DNA of 64,000 nucleotides, taken from NCBI RefSeq assembly GCF_000152965.1, contig NZ_AANB01000013.1, positions 58,981 through 122,980 of the forward strand, given 5' to 3'. The notes beneath the pieces are model-generated. The model did no database searches. It was not told the origin of the DNA and worked only from the letters and a program-made list of their open reading frames with translations. This document shows positions 16,131-24,754 of the stretch, in pieces; the stretch's first letter is position 1, and each line of letters opens with the position of its first letter. This stretch comes from Roseobacter sp. MED193. GTDB taxonomy: Bacteria; Pseudomonadota; Alphaproteobacteria; Rhodobacterales; Rhodobacteraceae. A program made the position numbers and the translations under genes.

Positions 16131-16331
16131 TCAAGCGGCCGCAGGTTCCACGTCGTAGCCCTCATCCCGAATGATCGCTTGGACCTGATCGGCTGGTAAC
16201 ACGCTGTCGACACGCACTTGTCGGGCAGAAAGGTCACATTCTACGCCTGCATTCGGATCTGCGGTTTTCACTGCGCTTTCGATCGCTGCGGTGCAATGTC
16301 CACAGCTCATGTCCGGAACGCTGAACTTCAT
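16131..16331 (-). CDS. copZ: Copper chaperone CopZ (HMA domain)
   Basis: A 66-residue single heavy-metal-associated domain with the metal site MSCGHC (residues 8-13) and the expected beta-alpha-beta spacing. It carries Cu(I) in the cytoplasm and hands it to CopA. The ATG at 16331 is preceded by GGAGTGGTTCC and by a CueR-type promoter on the same strand; longer upstream extension would run through that promoter. Divergent from copA. Confidence 0.92.
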   Translation of the reverse strand: MKFSVPDMSCGHCTAAIESAVKTADPNAGVECDLSARQVRVDSVLPADQVQAIIRDEGYDVEPAAA

Positions 16332-16363
16332 TGGAACCACTCCTTCATCTGATTTCCGTCGGT

Positions 16364-16394
16364 GACATGGGGTTTCCCCCCGCTGGAAGGTCAA
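16364..16394 (-). promoter_or_regulatory. CueR-type promoter of copZ
   Basis: Reading on the minus strand, TTGACC (-35) is followed after 19 bases by CATGTC (-10), and the spacer contains the dyad TTCC...GGAA. The overlong 19-bp spacer and the centred dyad are the hallmark of MerR-family activators, which twist the DNA to align the elements. cueR itself is at 19003. Confidence 0.75.
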
Positions 16395-16419
16395 GAGAAG
16401 AAATTTTACTGCTTCTCGG

Positions 16420-16450
16420 TTGACCTTCCGGTAACTGGAAGCCCCATATT
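16420..16450 (+). promoter_or_regulatory. CueR-type promoter of copA
   Basis: TTGACC (16420-16425) and CATATT (16445-16450) are separated by exactly 19 bases. The spacer carries the dyad CTTCC-GGTAACT-GGAAG. Transcription would start near 16457, which makes the ATG at 16459 nearly leaderless and favours the ATG at 16480. Confidence 0.8.
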
Positions 16451-16479
16451 CACCTTGAATGGAAAAACAGGTGACACAT

Positions 16480-18990
16480 ATGCCCGAACCCAAACAGATC
16501 AGCCTGCCGATCGAAGGCATGTCATGTGCGTCCTGCGTTGGCAGGGTCGACCGCGCATTGAATGCAATCGACGGCGTAGAGGATGTGTCGGTTAATCTTG
16601 CTTCCGAAACCGCACGTATGAGCGTGGACGCGCTCAAGCGCATTCCGGACATCATCGAAACCCTTCGCGAGCTGGGCTACCCCGCGCGGACGGCCAAGGC
16701 CGAACTCACGATTGCAGCGATGTCCTGTGCCTCTTGCGTCGGGCGGGTCGACAAGGCGCTTTCCGCGGTGCCTGGAGTGGTCGAGGTGAACGTCAACCTC
16801 GCCTCCGAGACGGCAACGGTGGTTTACGTCGAAGGTCTTGTCACGACATCCGATCTGGAAAATGCAAGCGGCGCGGCAGGGTATCCAGCAACCGTGGCAA
16901 CGGCCCAAGCCGGTGACGACAGGGTTGCGCGCAAGGAGGAAGAGGCTCAGGCGCTTGCCAAACGGGTCACCTTTGCAGCCATCCTCGCCTTGCCGGTCTT
17001 TTTGATCGAGATGGGTGGCCACGTCATTCCGGCCGTTCATATGCTTATCGAGACCACGATTGGTCAGCAGACGAGTTGGCTTCTTCAATTCGTTCTCACG
17101 ACAATCGTTCTCTTCGGCCCGGGCCGGACGTTTTACACCAAGGGTTTCCCGGCCCTATTCCGGGGCGCGCCCGACATGAACAGCCTCGTCGCGGTCGGCA
17201 CCGGGGCGGCTTACTTCTATTCCGTAGTTGCGACATTCGTACCATCGGCCTTGCCTGACACGCTGCGCTCTGTCTACTTCGAGGCGGCAGCGGTCATCGT
17301 CGTCCTCATCTTGCTGGGGCGTTTTCTTGAAGCGCGCGCTAAGGGGAGAACGGGCGCGGCCATCCAGAAGCTGCTGGGGCTTCAGGCGCGGACCGCGCGA
17401 GTGATGCGCGATGGTGAAAGCATTGAGATCGAGATCGATGCGCTGGTTCAGGGTGACATCGTCATCGTGCGCCCCGGCGAACGCATCGCGGTCGATGGCG
17501 AGGTCATCGAGGGGACCAGCCGCGTCGACGAAAGCATGCTGACAGGCGAGCCGATTCCCGCTGAAAAGGGTGCCGGAGATCCGGTGACCGGCGGGACGGT
17601 CAACGGCGCCGGAAGTCTGCAATTCCGCGCCACGCGGGTCGGCGCCGACACGACCCTGGCGCAGATCATTCGCATGGTCGAAGAGGCCCAAGGCGCCAAG
17701 CTGCCGATCCAGGGATTGGTCAACCGGATCACGCTTTGGTTTGTGCCTGCCGTCATGGCAATCGCGGCGGCGACCGTGCTGGTCTGGCTGGTTTTCGGAC
17801 CTGATCCGGCCCTGACAATGGCCCTTGTCGCCGGTGTGTCGGTGTTGATCATCGCGTGCCCCTGCGCGATGGGGCTTGCGACGCCGACCTCCATCATGGT
17901 CGGGACGGGACGTGCTGCGGAAATGGGTGTCCTGTTCCGTAAAGGTGACGCCTTGCAGCAACTTGATTCCGTTGATGTGGTCGCCCTCGACAAAACAGGC
18001 ACGGTGACCGAGGGGCGACCTGCACTGACCGACCTGGTGCTGGCGGAAGGGTTTGATCGTCCAACGACGCTTTCGAAGATCGCCGCCGTGGAGTCGCTCT
18101 CCGAGCATCCTGTCGCGGACGCGATCGTGCGCGCAGCCCGGGCCGAGGGCGCACCTCTTGTGGGGGCCGAAGGCTTTCAATCGGTCACCGGTTACGGCGT
18201 GCGCGCCTTGGTCGAAGATGTGGAGGTATTGGTTGGGGCCGACCGATACATGGCGCGGCAAGGCGTTGACGTCTCGGCGTTGGCACAAGAGGAAACGAAT
18301 ATCGCAAGCAAGGGCCGGACGGCGCTTTACGCTGCCATAGATGGACGTGTCGCCGCCGTGATCGGCGTTGCCGACCCGGTCAAACCGGCAAGCCGCGCAG
18401 CCATCGCAGCGCTGCACGAAAAGGGTCTTGCGGTTGCGATGATCACAGGGGACAAACGCGAAACCGCCGAAGCCATCGCCCGCGAAACCGGCATTGATCA
18501 CGTCGTCGCGGGCGTTCTGCCAGACGGCAAGGTCGCGGCGCTCGATACGTTGCGTGAGGGCGGCAAGCGCATCGCCTTTGTCGGCGACGGTATCAATGAC
18601 GCCCCGGCGCTGGCGCATGCCGATGTGGGTATCGCCATTGGCACCGGCACCGATGTGGCCATCGAGTCCGCGGATGTCGTCCTGATGTCCGGCGATTTGC
18701 GCGGCGTGGTGAATGCCTTCGAGGTGTCCCGCCGGACCATGCGCAACATCCGGCAGAACCTGTTCTGGGCCTTTGCCTACAATGTCGCGCTGATTCCGGT
18801 CGCCGCCGGGGTGCTTTATCCCGCCTTTGGGCTGCTCCTGTCACCAATTCTCGCGGCGGGCGCGATGGCTTTGTCCTCGGTGTTCGTTCTGACCAATGCC
18901 CTGCGCCTGCGAGGCATCGCGCCGGCGATGGACGAGCAGCGCGCAATCCCGGCAGAGATGGCAGCCGCCACTCCTGCTCCAGCAGAATAA
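16480..18990 (+). CDS. copA: Cu(I)-exporting P1B-type ATPase CopA
   Basis: An 836-residue pump. It has two N-terminal HMA domains (MSCASC at Cys16/Cys19 and again near residues 82-87), membrane helices, the TGEP actuator loop, the intramembrane CPC site (Cys460, Cys462), the phosphorylated Asp504 in DKTGT, the SEHP motif and [10 protein letters not shown] hinge. It exports Cu(I) from cytoplasm to periplasm, where the multicopper oxidase could oxidise it. The ATG at 16480 follows AGGTGA; the ATG at 16459 sits too close to the promoter. cueR follows after 12 bp. Confidence 0.96.
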   Translation: MPEPKQISLPIEGMSCASCVGRVDRALNAIDGVEDVSVNLASETARMSVDALKRIPDIIETLRELGYPARTAKAELTIAAMSCASCVGRVDKALSAVPGVVEVNVNLASETATVVYVEGLVTTSDLENASGAAGYPATVATAQAGDDRVARKEEEAQALAKRVTFAAILALPVFLIEMGGHVIPAVHMLIETTIGQQTSWLLQFVLTTIVLFGPGRTFYTKGFPALFRGAPDMNSLVAVGTGAAYFYSVVATFVPSALPDTLRSVYFEAAAVIVVLILLGRFLEARAKGRTGAAIQKLLGLQARTARVMRDGESIEIEIDALVQGDIVIVRPGERIAVDGEVIEGTSRVDESMLTGEPIPAEKGAGDPVTGGTVNGAGSLQFRATRVGADTTLAQIIRMVEEAQGAKLPIQGLVNRITLWFVPAVMAIAAATVLVWLVFGPDPALTMALVAGVSVLIIACPCAMGLATPTSIMVGTGRAAEMGVLFRKGDALQQLDSVDVVALDKTGTVTEGRPALTDLVLAEGFDRPTTLSKIAAVESLSEHPVADAIVRAARAEGAPLVGAEGFQSVTGYGVRALVEDVEVLVGADRYMARQGVDVSALAQEETNIASKGRTALYAAIDGRVAAVIGVADPVKPASRAAIAALHEKGLAVAMITGDKRETAEAIARETGIDHVVAGVLPDGKVAALDTLREGGKRIAFVGDGINDAPALAHADVGIAIGTGTDVAIESADVVLMSGDLRGVVNAFEVSRRTMRNIRQNLFWAFAYNVALIPVAAGVLYPAFGLLLSPILAAGAMALSSVFVLTNALRLRGIAPAMDEQRAIPAEMAAATPAPAE

Positions 18991-19002
18991 CGGAGGTCCG
19001 AC

Positions 19003-19401
19003 ATGAACATCGGAGACGTTGCCCGACAATCGGGTGTGCCCCCAAAAACAATCCGCTACTACGAGGACATCGGGCTGATCCGCCCGAACCGTAGCGAGAA
19101 CGGCTATCGCGCGTTCACCGAGAACCACGTTCACAAGCTGGCGTTTCTGGGTCGCGCACGGGCCTTGGGGTTCACCATCGAAGATTGCAGGACGCTTCTG
19201 GCTCTCTACGAGGATGAAAACCGCGAAAGCGTTCAGGTGAAGGCGGTGGCGGAAGAGCATCTTCGCCAGATCGAGGAAAAGATCGAGAAGCTGCAATCCA
19301 TGAGAACGACGCTTACCGAACTTGTGGAGAAATGTGCCGGGGATCATCGTCCGGATTGTCCGATCCTCGCAGATCTCTCACCTATACGAATGTCCGAATG
19401 A
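19003..19401 (+). CDS. cueR: MerR-family copper regulator CueR
   Basis: A 132-residue regulator with an N-terminal winged helix (NIGDVARQSGVPPKTIRYYEDIGLI), a dimerisation helix (about 75-105) and a metal loop with Cys111 and Cys119 (CAGDHRPDC), the two-Cys arrangement of CueR that coordinates Cu(I). Immediately after copA. Both the copA and copZ promoters have the matching 19-bp-spacer architecture, so these are its likely targets. Confidence 0.93.
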   Translation: MNIGDVARQSGVPPKTIRYYEDIGLIRPNRSENGYRAFTENHVHKLAFLGRARALGFTIEDCRTLLALYEDENRESVQVKAVAEEHLRQIEEKIEKLQSMRTTLTELVEKCAGDHRPDCPILADLSPIRMSE

Positions 19402-19422
19402 ACGGGGCCGGTTCGGCGCGAT

Positions 19423-20187
19423 TCAGAACCAGATTGCGCGGACCGGCATCCAGATACCCATGAAGATCATCATCAGGTTTTCCGTCAGCGAAATGAACCC
19501 CAGCCGGACGGAACTGTCACCGCCGACGCAGGCGCATTTCAGCTCTCTCTTGTCGATATAAACAGCCTTGAAAACGCTGACAGCACCAACCGTGCCGATA
19601 AACAAGGCGACAGGCGCCGAGAGCCACAGCAGCGCGCCGGCAGTCATCAGGATACCTGCCAACGCTTCGCCGAACGGGTAGACCTTGCCGTATCGCACCC
19701 ATTTGCGCGCCAGCAGGTCGTAATTGAGGAACATCGTCGAGAACCCTTCGACATCCTGCAATTTCTGGATCGCGAGAATGGTCATGGACAGCGAAATGAA
19801 CCATTCGAACCCGCGCAAGGTGAGAACCGACCCGTACTGGTGCCACGACAGGCCCAGTGCCAACAGCGCGGCGACGGAAAAGATCGCAATGACCGGCTGG
19901 TAGGTCGTGTCGCTTTGCTCTTCCTCGGGTGGGTCGATGTCGAAGAACACCCTGAGATCATCGTAGCCGCCGATCCGTTCTCCGCCGATGAAGGTCTGCG
20001 GCGTCGTCTCGACACCGTGCTTCTCCATGAAAGCATCGGTGTCTTCACGGGTCTCAAGCGGATGGTCTTCCACCTCGAAGCCTTGCCGCTCCAGCAGGTC
20101 TTTCGATTTCAGACCGTAGGGGCAGACATGGCCCGGCATGACCATGCGATAAAGTTGCGCGGATTTGCTGTCTGTGTCGCGGGGCAT
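19423..20187 (-). CDS. Glutaredoxin-MauE/DoxX fusion membrane protein
   Basis: A 254-residue fusion. Residues 10-85 form a glutaredoxin domain with the motif CPYG (Cys22), which lacks the second cysteine of a dithiol CPYC site, and the TTPQTFIGGERIGG GSH-binding segment. Residues 95-250 contain about four membrane helices of the MauE/DoxX type, with the pair CAC near residue 225. MauE-type proteins support disulfide or redox maturation of periplasmic proteins. The fusion suggests glutathione-linked redox transfer at the inner membrane. It is convergent with cueR and starts 12 bp after the DUF305 gene. Confidence 0.85.
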   Translation of the reverse strand: MPRDTDSKSAQLYRMVMPGHVCPYGLKSKDLLERQGFEVEDHPLETREDTDAFMEKHGVETTPQTFIGGERIGGYDDLRVFFDIDPPEEEQSDTTYQPVIAIFSVAALLALGLSWHQYGSVLTLRGFEWFISLSMTILAIQKLQDVEGFSTMFLNYDLLARKWVRYGKVYPFGEALAGILMTAGALLWLSAPVALFIGTVGAVSVFKAVYIDKRELKCACVGGDSSVRLGFISLTENLMMIFMGIWMPVRAIWF

Positions 20188-20199
20188 GTCCTTTCCTCC

Positions 20200-21036
20200 T
20201 TATCCGCTGCACGTAAATTGACCACGGAACCCGGCTTCGTAGTCGGTTCCCGCGCTGACGATTAGATCGGTCAGGTCACCATCTGTCTCTGCGATGCGGG
20301 CCGACAGCGGGCCTTCAGAAAATGCATTTTCGCCCTGCGCATTCAGGCGCACCAGATCACCGCTGATCTTCATTGCGGCGGCAAACCCTTCGCCGGTTTC
20401 ACCAGTCACCAGTACAGCCGGACTGTCCGAGGTGTAAGCAAAGCGGCAATTTCCGCCATTCGGGAACACCGCAGCGATTTCGTCTTCCGTCAGAAACTCG
20501 GGATCGACTTTCGACACGACCTCCGTTTGAAGCGCCTGTTGCGCATTCACGACCTGTGGCGGCGGTTCGGTCGGCGTGGCCGATGCCTCGCCGTTTGCTT
20601 CAATATCAGCAATTAGGTAGCGCATTTCGGCGATTTCCTTGTCCTGCGCATAGATGATGTCGTCTGCCAGCCCCCGGACGCGCGGGTCGGTGATCTCGGC
20701 ACGAGTCGACGTCATGATGGCGATCGAATGGTGCGGGATCATGGCGCGCATGTAGGACCTGTCCTGCACCGTGAATTGCCCGCGTACCGGCCAGAGGCTT
20801 GCCGCAAAGACAAGAATGGCGCCTACGAAGATCGCGATGTTGACCTTGGTGTTCTGATACATGGACAACATGCACGCCAACATGATCACGGCCATGGTCG
20901 CCCCCATCAGGATGGCCATGTAAAGGCGTGTCTCCGAAAAGAAGATATGGCCCCAAAGATAGGTGTTCAGGTACATCAGAACGAACATGACCACGGTCGA
21001 TGTTCCGATCATCATAAAGAATCGTGAGTAGTGCAT
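20200..21036 (-). CDS. DUF305 membrane protein
   Basis: A 278-residue protein with three or four N-terminal membrane helices (about residues 5-90), a DUF305 ferritin-like segment with the signature MIPHHSIAIMTS (about 118-129) and a C-terminal soluble region of about 120 residues with a Cys pair (GNCRFAY and FTCSG). DUF305 proteins accompany copper and silver resistance genes; the HH pair probably binds metal. AAGGAGGTGACT precedes the ATG. It heads a reverse operon with the glutaredoxin fusion and diverges from the second L,D-transpeptidase. Confidence 0.85.
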   Translation of the reverse strand: MHYSRFFMMIGTSTVVMFVLMYLNTYLWGHIFFSETRLYMAILMGATMAVIMLACMLSMYQNTKVNIAIFVGAILVFAASLWPVRGQFTVQDRSYMRAMIPHHSIAIMTSTRAEITDPRVRGLADDIIYAQDKEIAEMRYLIADIEANGEASATPTEPPPQVVNAQQALQTEVVSKVDPEFLTEDEIAAVFPNGGNCRFAYTSDSPAVLVTGETGEGFAAAMKISGDLVRLNAQGENAFSEGPLSARIAETDGDLTDLIVSAGTDYEAGFRGQFTCSG

Positions 21037-21077
21037 TTCCAGTCACCTCCTTGCAGTTCTTTGTAAAAGAAGAACAT

Positions 21078-21089
21078 TCCAGCGCTGGA
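21078..21089. promoter_or_regulatory. Perfect palindrome in divergent gap
   Basis: TCCAGCGCTGGA is a perfect 12-bp palindrome in the 179-bp gap between the DUF305 and L,D-transpeptidase genes. It resembles the TTCC...GGAA core of the CueR boxes at copZ and copA, but the flanking -35/-10 elements are weak, so CueR control here is only a possibility. Confidence 0.35.
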
Positions 21090-21215
21090 GAGTTCCAAAA
21101 GCGCGAATTTTCGTGGTTTCAAGGCAACAAAGGCGCGTCGTTTGCCCCGGTTCACGGCTTCTTTTCTTTGCCCCTGGCGCGCACTGAATTTTCATGGGTC
21201 CGAGGAGATCGCGCC

Positions 21216-21797
21216 ATGCAGAATTTCACGAGACGAGAATTGATTTGTGCCGGAGCGTTGGGTTGCTTCCTGCCGACAACTGCCTGGGCCCACAAAGTCA
21301 AATTGCCCGAACGGTTCGAACCGCAATTGATAAACACCCGTCGTGATGACTGGATGAACGGGGACATCCACGTCGTTCCTGACGATTTTTTCCTCTATTT
21401 CATGCTCGAGGACGGGATGGCGATCCGCTACGGGGTCGGAGTAGGGCGCAAAGGTTTGTACGAACCCGGAGAGTTCACCGTGGATCGCAAGGCCAAATGG
21501 CCATGGTGGCGACCGACGAACGCTATGATCCGGCGCGAGCCACATAAGTACGCGAAGTACAAGGATGGGCTGAAAGGCGGGCCAAACAACCCGCTTGGGG
21601 CCCGCGCGCTCTATCTCCATGATGATGACGGACGCGATACCTATCTTCGCATTCACGGAACGAACGCCCCGGAGACAATTGGGTCGGCCGTGTCGAATGG
21701 ATGCGCGCGATTGACGAATGAGCATGTGAAGGATCTGTACGATCGCGTTGAAATCGGCGCTCGCGTCTTTCTGTATCCCAAAGTGACAACGGCGTGA
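21216..21797 (+). CDS. Second L,D-transpeptidase (YkuD family)
   Basis: A 193-residue exported enzyme. It has a signal peptide (TRRELICAG, TAT-like, to about residue 24) and a YkuD domain with His147 in RIHGTN and catalytic Cys163 in VSNGCARLTNEH. It is closer to the ErfK/YbiS type than the transpeptidase at 10505. The ATG at 21216 has GAGGAG upstream; the in-frame extension to 21024 crosses the divergent promoter region. It is followed by the remains of a multicopper oxidase gene. Confidence 0.9.
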   Translation: MQNFTRRELICAGALGCFLPTTAWAHKVKLPERFEPQLINTRRDDWMNGDIHVVPDDFFLYFMLEDGMAIRYGVGVGRKGLYEPGEFTVDRKAKWPWWRPTNAMIRREPHKYAKYKDGLKGGPNNPLGARALYLHDDDGRDTYLRIHGTNAPETIGSAVSNGCARLTNEHVKDLYDRVEIGARVFLYPKVTTA

Positions 21798-21889
21798 GGG
21801 GTGCTCTGTCGCCTTGAAGTTCCTCCACCGGAAATGGCACAAGCACAGCAGTTGGCGAAAGCCAGTCCATCATTCATGAGGTGACGGAA

Positions 21890-22090
21890 TTGTCTTTGAG
21901 CCGGAGGTCTTTCCTTGGCGGGATGACCGTTGCACTGGCTGGCACTCACTTGCCAGCAGCGACACCCGAGTTGATCCTCGCACCCCAATCGATAAAGGCG
22001 CGCCTTGCTGGGTACGACGTGTCGATGTTGGGCTTCAACGGTGGTCTGCCGGGCCCTGAAATCAGAATGCGACAAGGACAAACCGCCCGC
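21890..22090 (+). pseudogene. Multicopper oxidase cut off by transposon
   Basis: About 67 residues of a second multicopper oxidase: a twin-arginine signal (SRRSFLGG), then the first cupredoxin strand (GLPGPEIRMRQGQTAR). The homologous stretch in the intact oxidase at 13482 continues into the first copper motif HWHG. Here the reading ends at the terminal repeat of the element at 22091. All copper ligands are lost. The likely start is TTG at 21890 behind GAGGTGA; GTG at 21881 is an alternative. The missing part does not reappear after the element. Confidence 0.85.
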
Positions 22091-22206
22091 TGTCGCGTAG
22101 CCCTTAATTGTGAGATGAGAAATCCAACGAAATCAACGGCCACCCTTTGCCCTTAAATATGAGATTTTGTCTTTAATTCCGATATTTTTGCCCTTAAACC
22201 TGAGAC
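22091..22206. repeat. Left end with four transposase-site repeats
   Basis: Three good copies of GCCCTTAAnnnTGAGA(T/C) lie at 22100-22116, 22149-22165 and 22190-22206, and a degenerate copy (GTCTTTAATTCCGATAT) at 22169-22185. The inner three are spaced 20-21 bp, two helical turns, as expected for side-by-side binding of a TnsB/TniA-type transposase. Confidence 0.8.
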
Positions 22207-22230
22207 AGGGTTCACAGGTTTTTGCGGCAA

Positions 22231-23871
22231 ATGTCGATGGAAAATGATGACGAAGAGTCAGTTGCCCTTGGTGCTGAAGAGGTGCGCAGGGCGGCCGTTC
22301 TGCGTCCGCTTGTTCAGGCATATCTCAAAGGAACTGGCAGTCTGGAAAGTGGCATCAATGACGCCGTTTGGGAGCTTGGTGTCAGCAGGGCTACGGTCTG
22401 GCGCTGGATAAAGCGTCTGGCCGAAGAGGGTGGACGCACCAGCGCGCTGGCTTCTCGGAAACGGGGCCGCCCGACTGGTACAACCTTGATATCCGGCGAG
22501 GTGGAAGCGGTGATCGAAGAACATCTTCGCCGTTATTTCTTACGGCGGGAACGTCCAAGCCTGTCGCGCGTCGTGACAGAAATCCGCAGCGCGTGCTGGC
22601 AGCAGGGCTTGCAACCGCCGACGCGTCGGACGGTTCAGCGCAGGCTGGATGCAATGGACGCCCGCGAAATTGCCAAGGCACGCGAAGGCGCAAAGGCGGC
22701 CCGCCAGAAATTTGCGACAGTCGTAGGCGAAAACAAGGCAAACCAGCCACTGGAGGTCGTGCAAATCGACCATACGCCTGCAGACATCATCCTCGTCGAC
22801 AGTTTTGAACGCCAACCAATTGGGCGGCCTTGGGTCACGCTGGCGATCGACGTCGCAACGCGGATGGTGACCGGATATTACACCTCTCTCGAGGCACCTT
22901 CGCGTCTGTCAGTGGCGCTTTGCCTGACACAGGCGGTGGCCCCCAAGGCGGAACTTCTGGCGGCATTGGCGTGCAATGTTCCTTGGCCCGCGCAGGGTAA
23001 ACCGCATAGCATCCACGTCGATAACGGGCGCGATTTCCGGTCGCATGCCTTTCGGTTGGCATGTGCGGAATGGGGGATCGATCTGGTCTATCGGCCGCCA
23101 GGCAGTCCTCATTTCGGAGGGCACATCGAACGATTGATCGGCACGATGATGGGGGCCGTGCACCTGTTGCCTGGAACAACGCAATCCTCGGTCGTGGCCA
23201 AGGGCGACTATGACGCCGAGGGCATGGCCACGATGACCTTAAGCGACTTCGATCGCTGGTTTGCTCTGGAAATCTGCCGCTACAACAACAGCATTCATTC
23301 AAGTCTTGGCTGTACGCCCGTCGCCAAATGGGAGGCGCTCTCAGCGGAAATGATGGGAGACATCCCCTTCGAGATGGAAGCCTTTCGGGTGAGCTTCCTG
23401 CCAAGCGAACTGCGTAAGGTCAGGCGTGACGGCATCCATCTGTTCCAGATACGGTACTGGTCGGATGCTCTTGCAGGCCACATTGGGCGCGGCGATGGGA
23501 AGGTGGTCGTTCGCTACGACCCTCGCGATATCTCAATGATCTGGGTCGAATTGGACGATGGCCGATATGTTGAGGCGCGTTACAGAAACTTGGAAATTCC
23601 GCCCGTGCCGCTCTGGGAATATCGCGAAGCCATGAGGAAGGCCCGTGCCCTTGGCAAATCCGGGTCCAATGAGCTGGTCCTGGCTGAGCTGATCCGACAG
23701 CAACGCCAGATCGAGTTTGAAAGTCGGGGCCTAACGAAGGCCGAACGCCGATCCCGTGAAAGAAAAGGGACATTGGAGGGCACCAACTCGGCTGTCTCGA
23801 AAACCGAAAGGCTGCGCCCGATCGACACGGGTGATACATCGCGCCCATTGTTCAAAGTGGAGAGATGGTGA
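22231..23871 (+). CDS. tniA: TniA-type DDE transposase
   Basis: A 546-residue transposase of the Mu/TnsB/TniA group. An N-terminal helix-turn-helix (LGVSRATVWRWIKRL) recognises the end repeats. The rve catalytic core has Asp180 (VQIDHTPAD), Asp264 (HVDNGRDF) and Glu300 (GGHIERLIG), a DD(35)E spacing. A C-terminal Mu-type beta-barrel follows. It cuts and joins the element ends together with TniB. ATG at 22231 is taken; a TTG nine bases upstream is in frame. The stop is one base before the proposed tniB start. Confidence 0.92.
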   Translation: MSMENDDEESVALGAEEVRRAAVLRPLVQAYLKGTGSLESGINDAVWELGVSRATVWRWIKRLAEEGGRTSALASRKRGRPTGTTLISGEVEAVIEEHLRRYFLRRERPSLSRVVTEIRSACWQQGLQPPTRRTVQRRLDAMDAREIAKAREGAKAARQKFATVVGENKANQPLEVVQIDHTPADIILVDSFERQPIGRPWVTLAIDVATRMVTGYYTSLEAPSRLSVALCLTQAVAPKAELLAALACNVPWPAQGKPHSIHVDNGRDFRSHAFRLACAEWGIDLVYRPPGSPHFGGHIERLIGTMMGAVHLLPGTTQSSVVAKGDYDAEGMATMTLSDFDRWFALEICRYNNSIHSSLGCTPVAKWEALSAEMMGDIPFEMEAFRVSFLPSELRKVRRDGIHLFQIRYWSDALAGHIGRGDGKVVVRYDPRDISMIWVELDDGRYVEARYRNLEIPPVPLWEYREAMRKARALGKSGSNELVLAELIRQQRQIEFESRGLTKAERRSRERKGTLEGTNSAVSKTERLRPIDTGDTSRPLFKVERW

Positions 23872-23872
23872 A

Positions 23873-24754
23873 TTGAGGGCAGGGACAACAGAGGAAGACG
23901 GTCGGATCGCCCTCATTCAATCGGATATCTGGATTGGCTTTCCGCGGGCCGAACAAGTTCTGGACCGTTTGCAGGGTATGATCGAAGCGCCAAGGCAAAC
24001 CCGTATGCCTGGCCTTCTTGTGCATGGCGCGTCCGGGATCGGCAAGACGATGATCGCCCGTAACTTGTCGCGCAGATACGCACCGGAATTTGACCCAACT
24101 TCGGGAATTACGCGAACGCCGCTGTTGCTGTTACAAGCACCACCAGCTCCCGACGAACGGCGGTTCTATCTGCACATCCTGGCGACCGTCGGGGCACCGG
24201 CCACGGCACTGAGCGCGCGCGCTCAAAATGTGGCCTCCCTCGAAGTCCGTGTTGTTGCGCTTTTGCGCGACCTTGGCCTGCGGATGATCATGATCGACGA
24301 GGTCCACAACCTCTTGGCCGGGACCCACCGCGAACAGCGCCGCTTTCTCAATGTTCTTCGTTATCTCAGCAATGAGCTCGAGGTGTCACTGGTCTGTCTT
24401 GGGGTAAGCGAGGCCGTCGATGCCATCCGTGGTGATATCCAGCTTGCCCGACGGCTGGACGAACATCACCTGCCAAACTGGCGCGATGATGCCGAGTTCT
24501 CGGACATGATCCAGACCCTTATTGCTGCCATGCCACTGGAAAAGAAGTCCAACCTGAAGGTCAAGTCACTCAAGCAGATACTTGCACTGACCGGTGGGGT
24601 GACCTCGCGCATTTTCGCCCTGATCAAGGATCTTTCCATCGACGCCATTGTAACAGGTGATGAATGCATCACCGATGACGCAATCGTAAAATGGACGCCG
24701 GTTTGGTCGCGCCATGCGAACCCCCATCGGCGGCTCGAGAAGTCCGGGGTGTGA
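23873..24754 (+). CDS. tniB: TniB/TnsC-type AAA ATPase
   Basis: A 293-residue ATPase with Walker A GASGIGKT (Lys58) and Walker B MIMIDEVHNL. TniB/TnsC proteins bind target DNA as ATP-dependent filaments and activate the transposase. The start is TTG at 23873, behind GGAGAGATGGTGAA at the end of tniA; an upstream in-frame ATG at 23756 would overlap tniA by over 100 bases and adds no conserved sequence. It ends in a GTGA overlap with tniQ. Confidence 0.88.
   Translation: MRAGTTEEDGRIALIQSDIWIGFPRAEQVLDRLQGMIEAPRQTRMPGLLVHGASGIGKTMIARNLSRRYAPEFDPTSGITRTPLLLLQAPPAPDERRFYLHILATVGAPATALSARAQNVASLEVRVVALLRDLGLRMIMIDEVHNLLAGTHREQRRFLNVLRYLSNELEVSLVCLGVSEAVDAIRGDIQLARRLDEHHLPNWRDDAEFSDMIQTLIAAMPLEKKSNLKVKSLKQILALTGGVTSRIFALIKDLSIDAIVTGDECITDDAIVKWTPVWSRHANPHRRLEKSGV

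Noticed and set aside
16459..16479. Earlier ATG of copA at 16459
   Set aside because: It lies about 9 bases from the -10 hexamer and has no ribosome site, while ATG 16480 has AGGTGA at proper distance.
17155..18618. 487-residue open frame on the reverse strand of copA
   Set aside because: Antisense to a clear P-type ATPase; composition typical of the shadow frame of GC-rich coding DNA, no domain or ribosome site.
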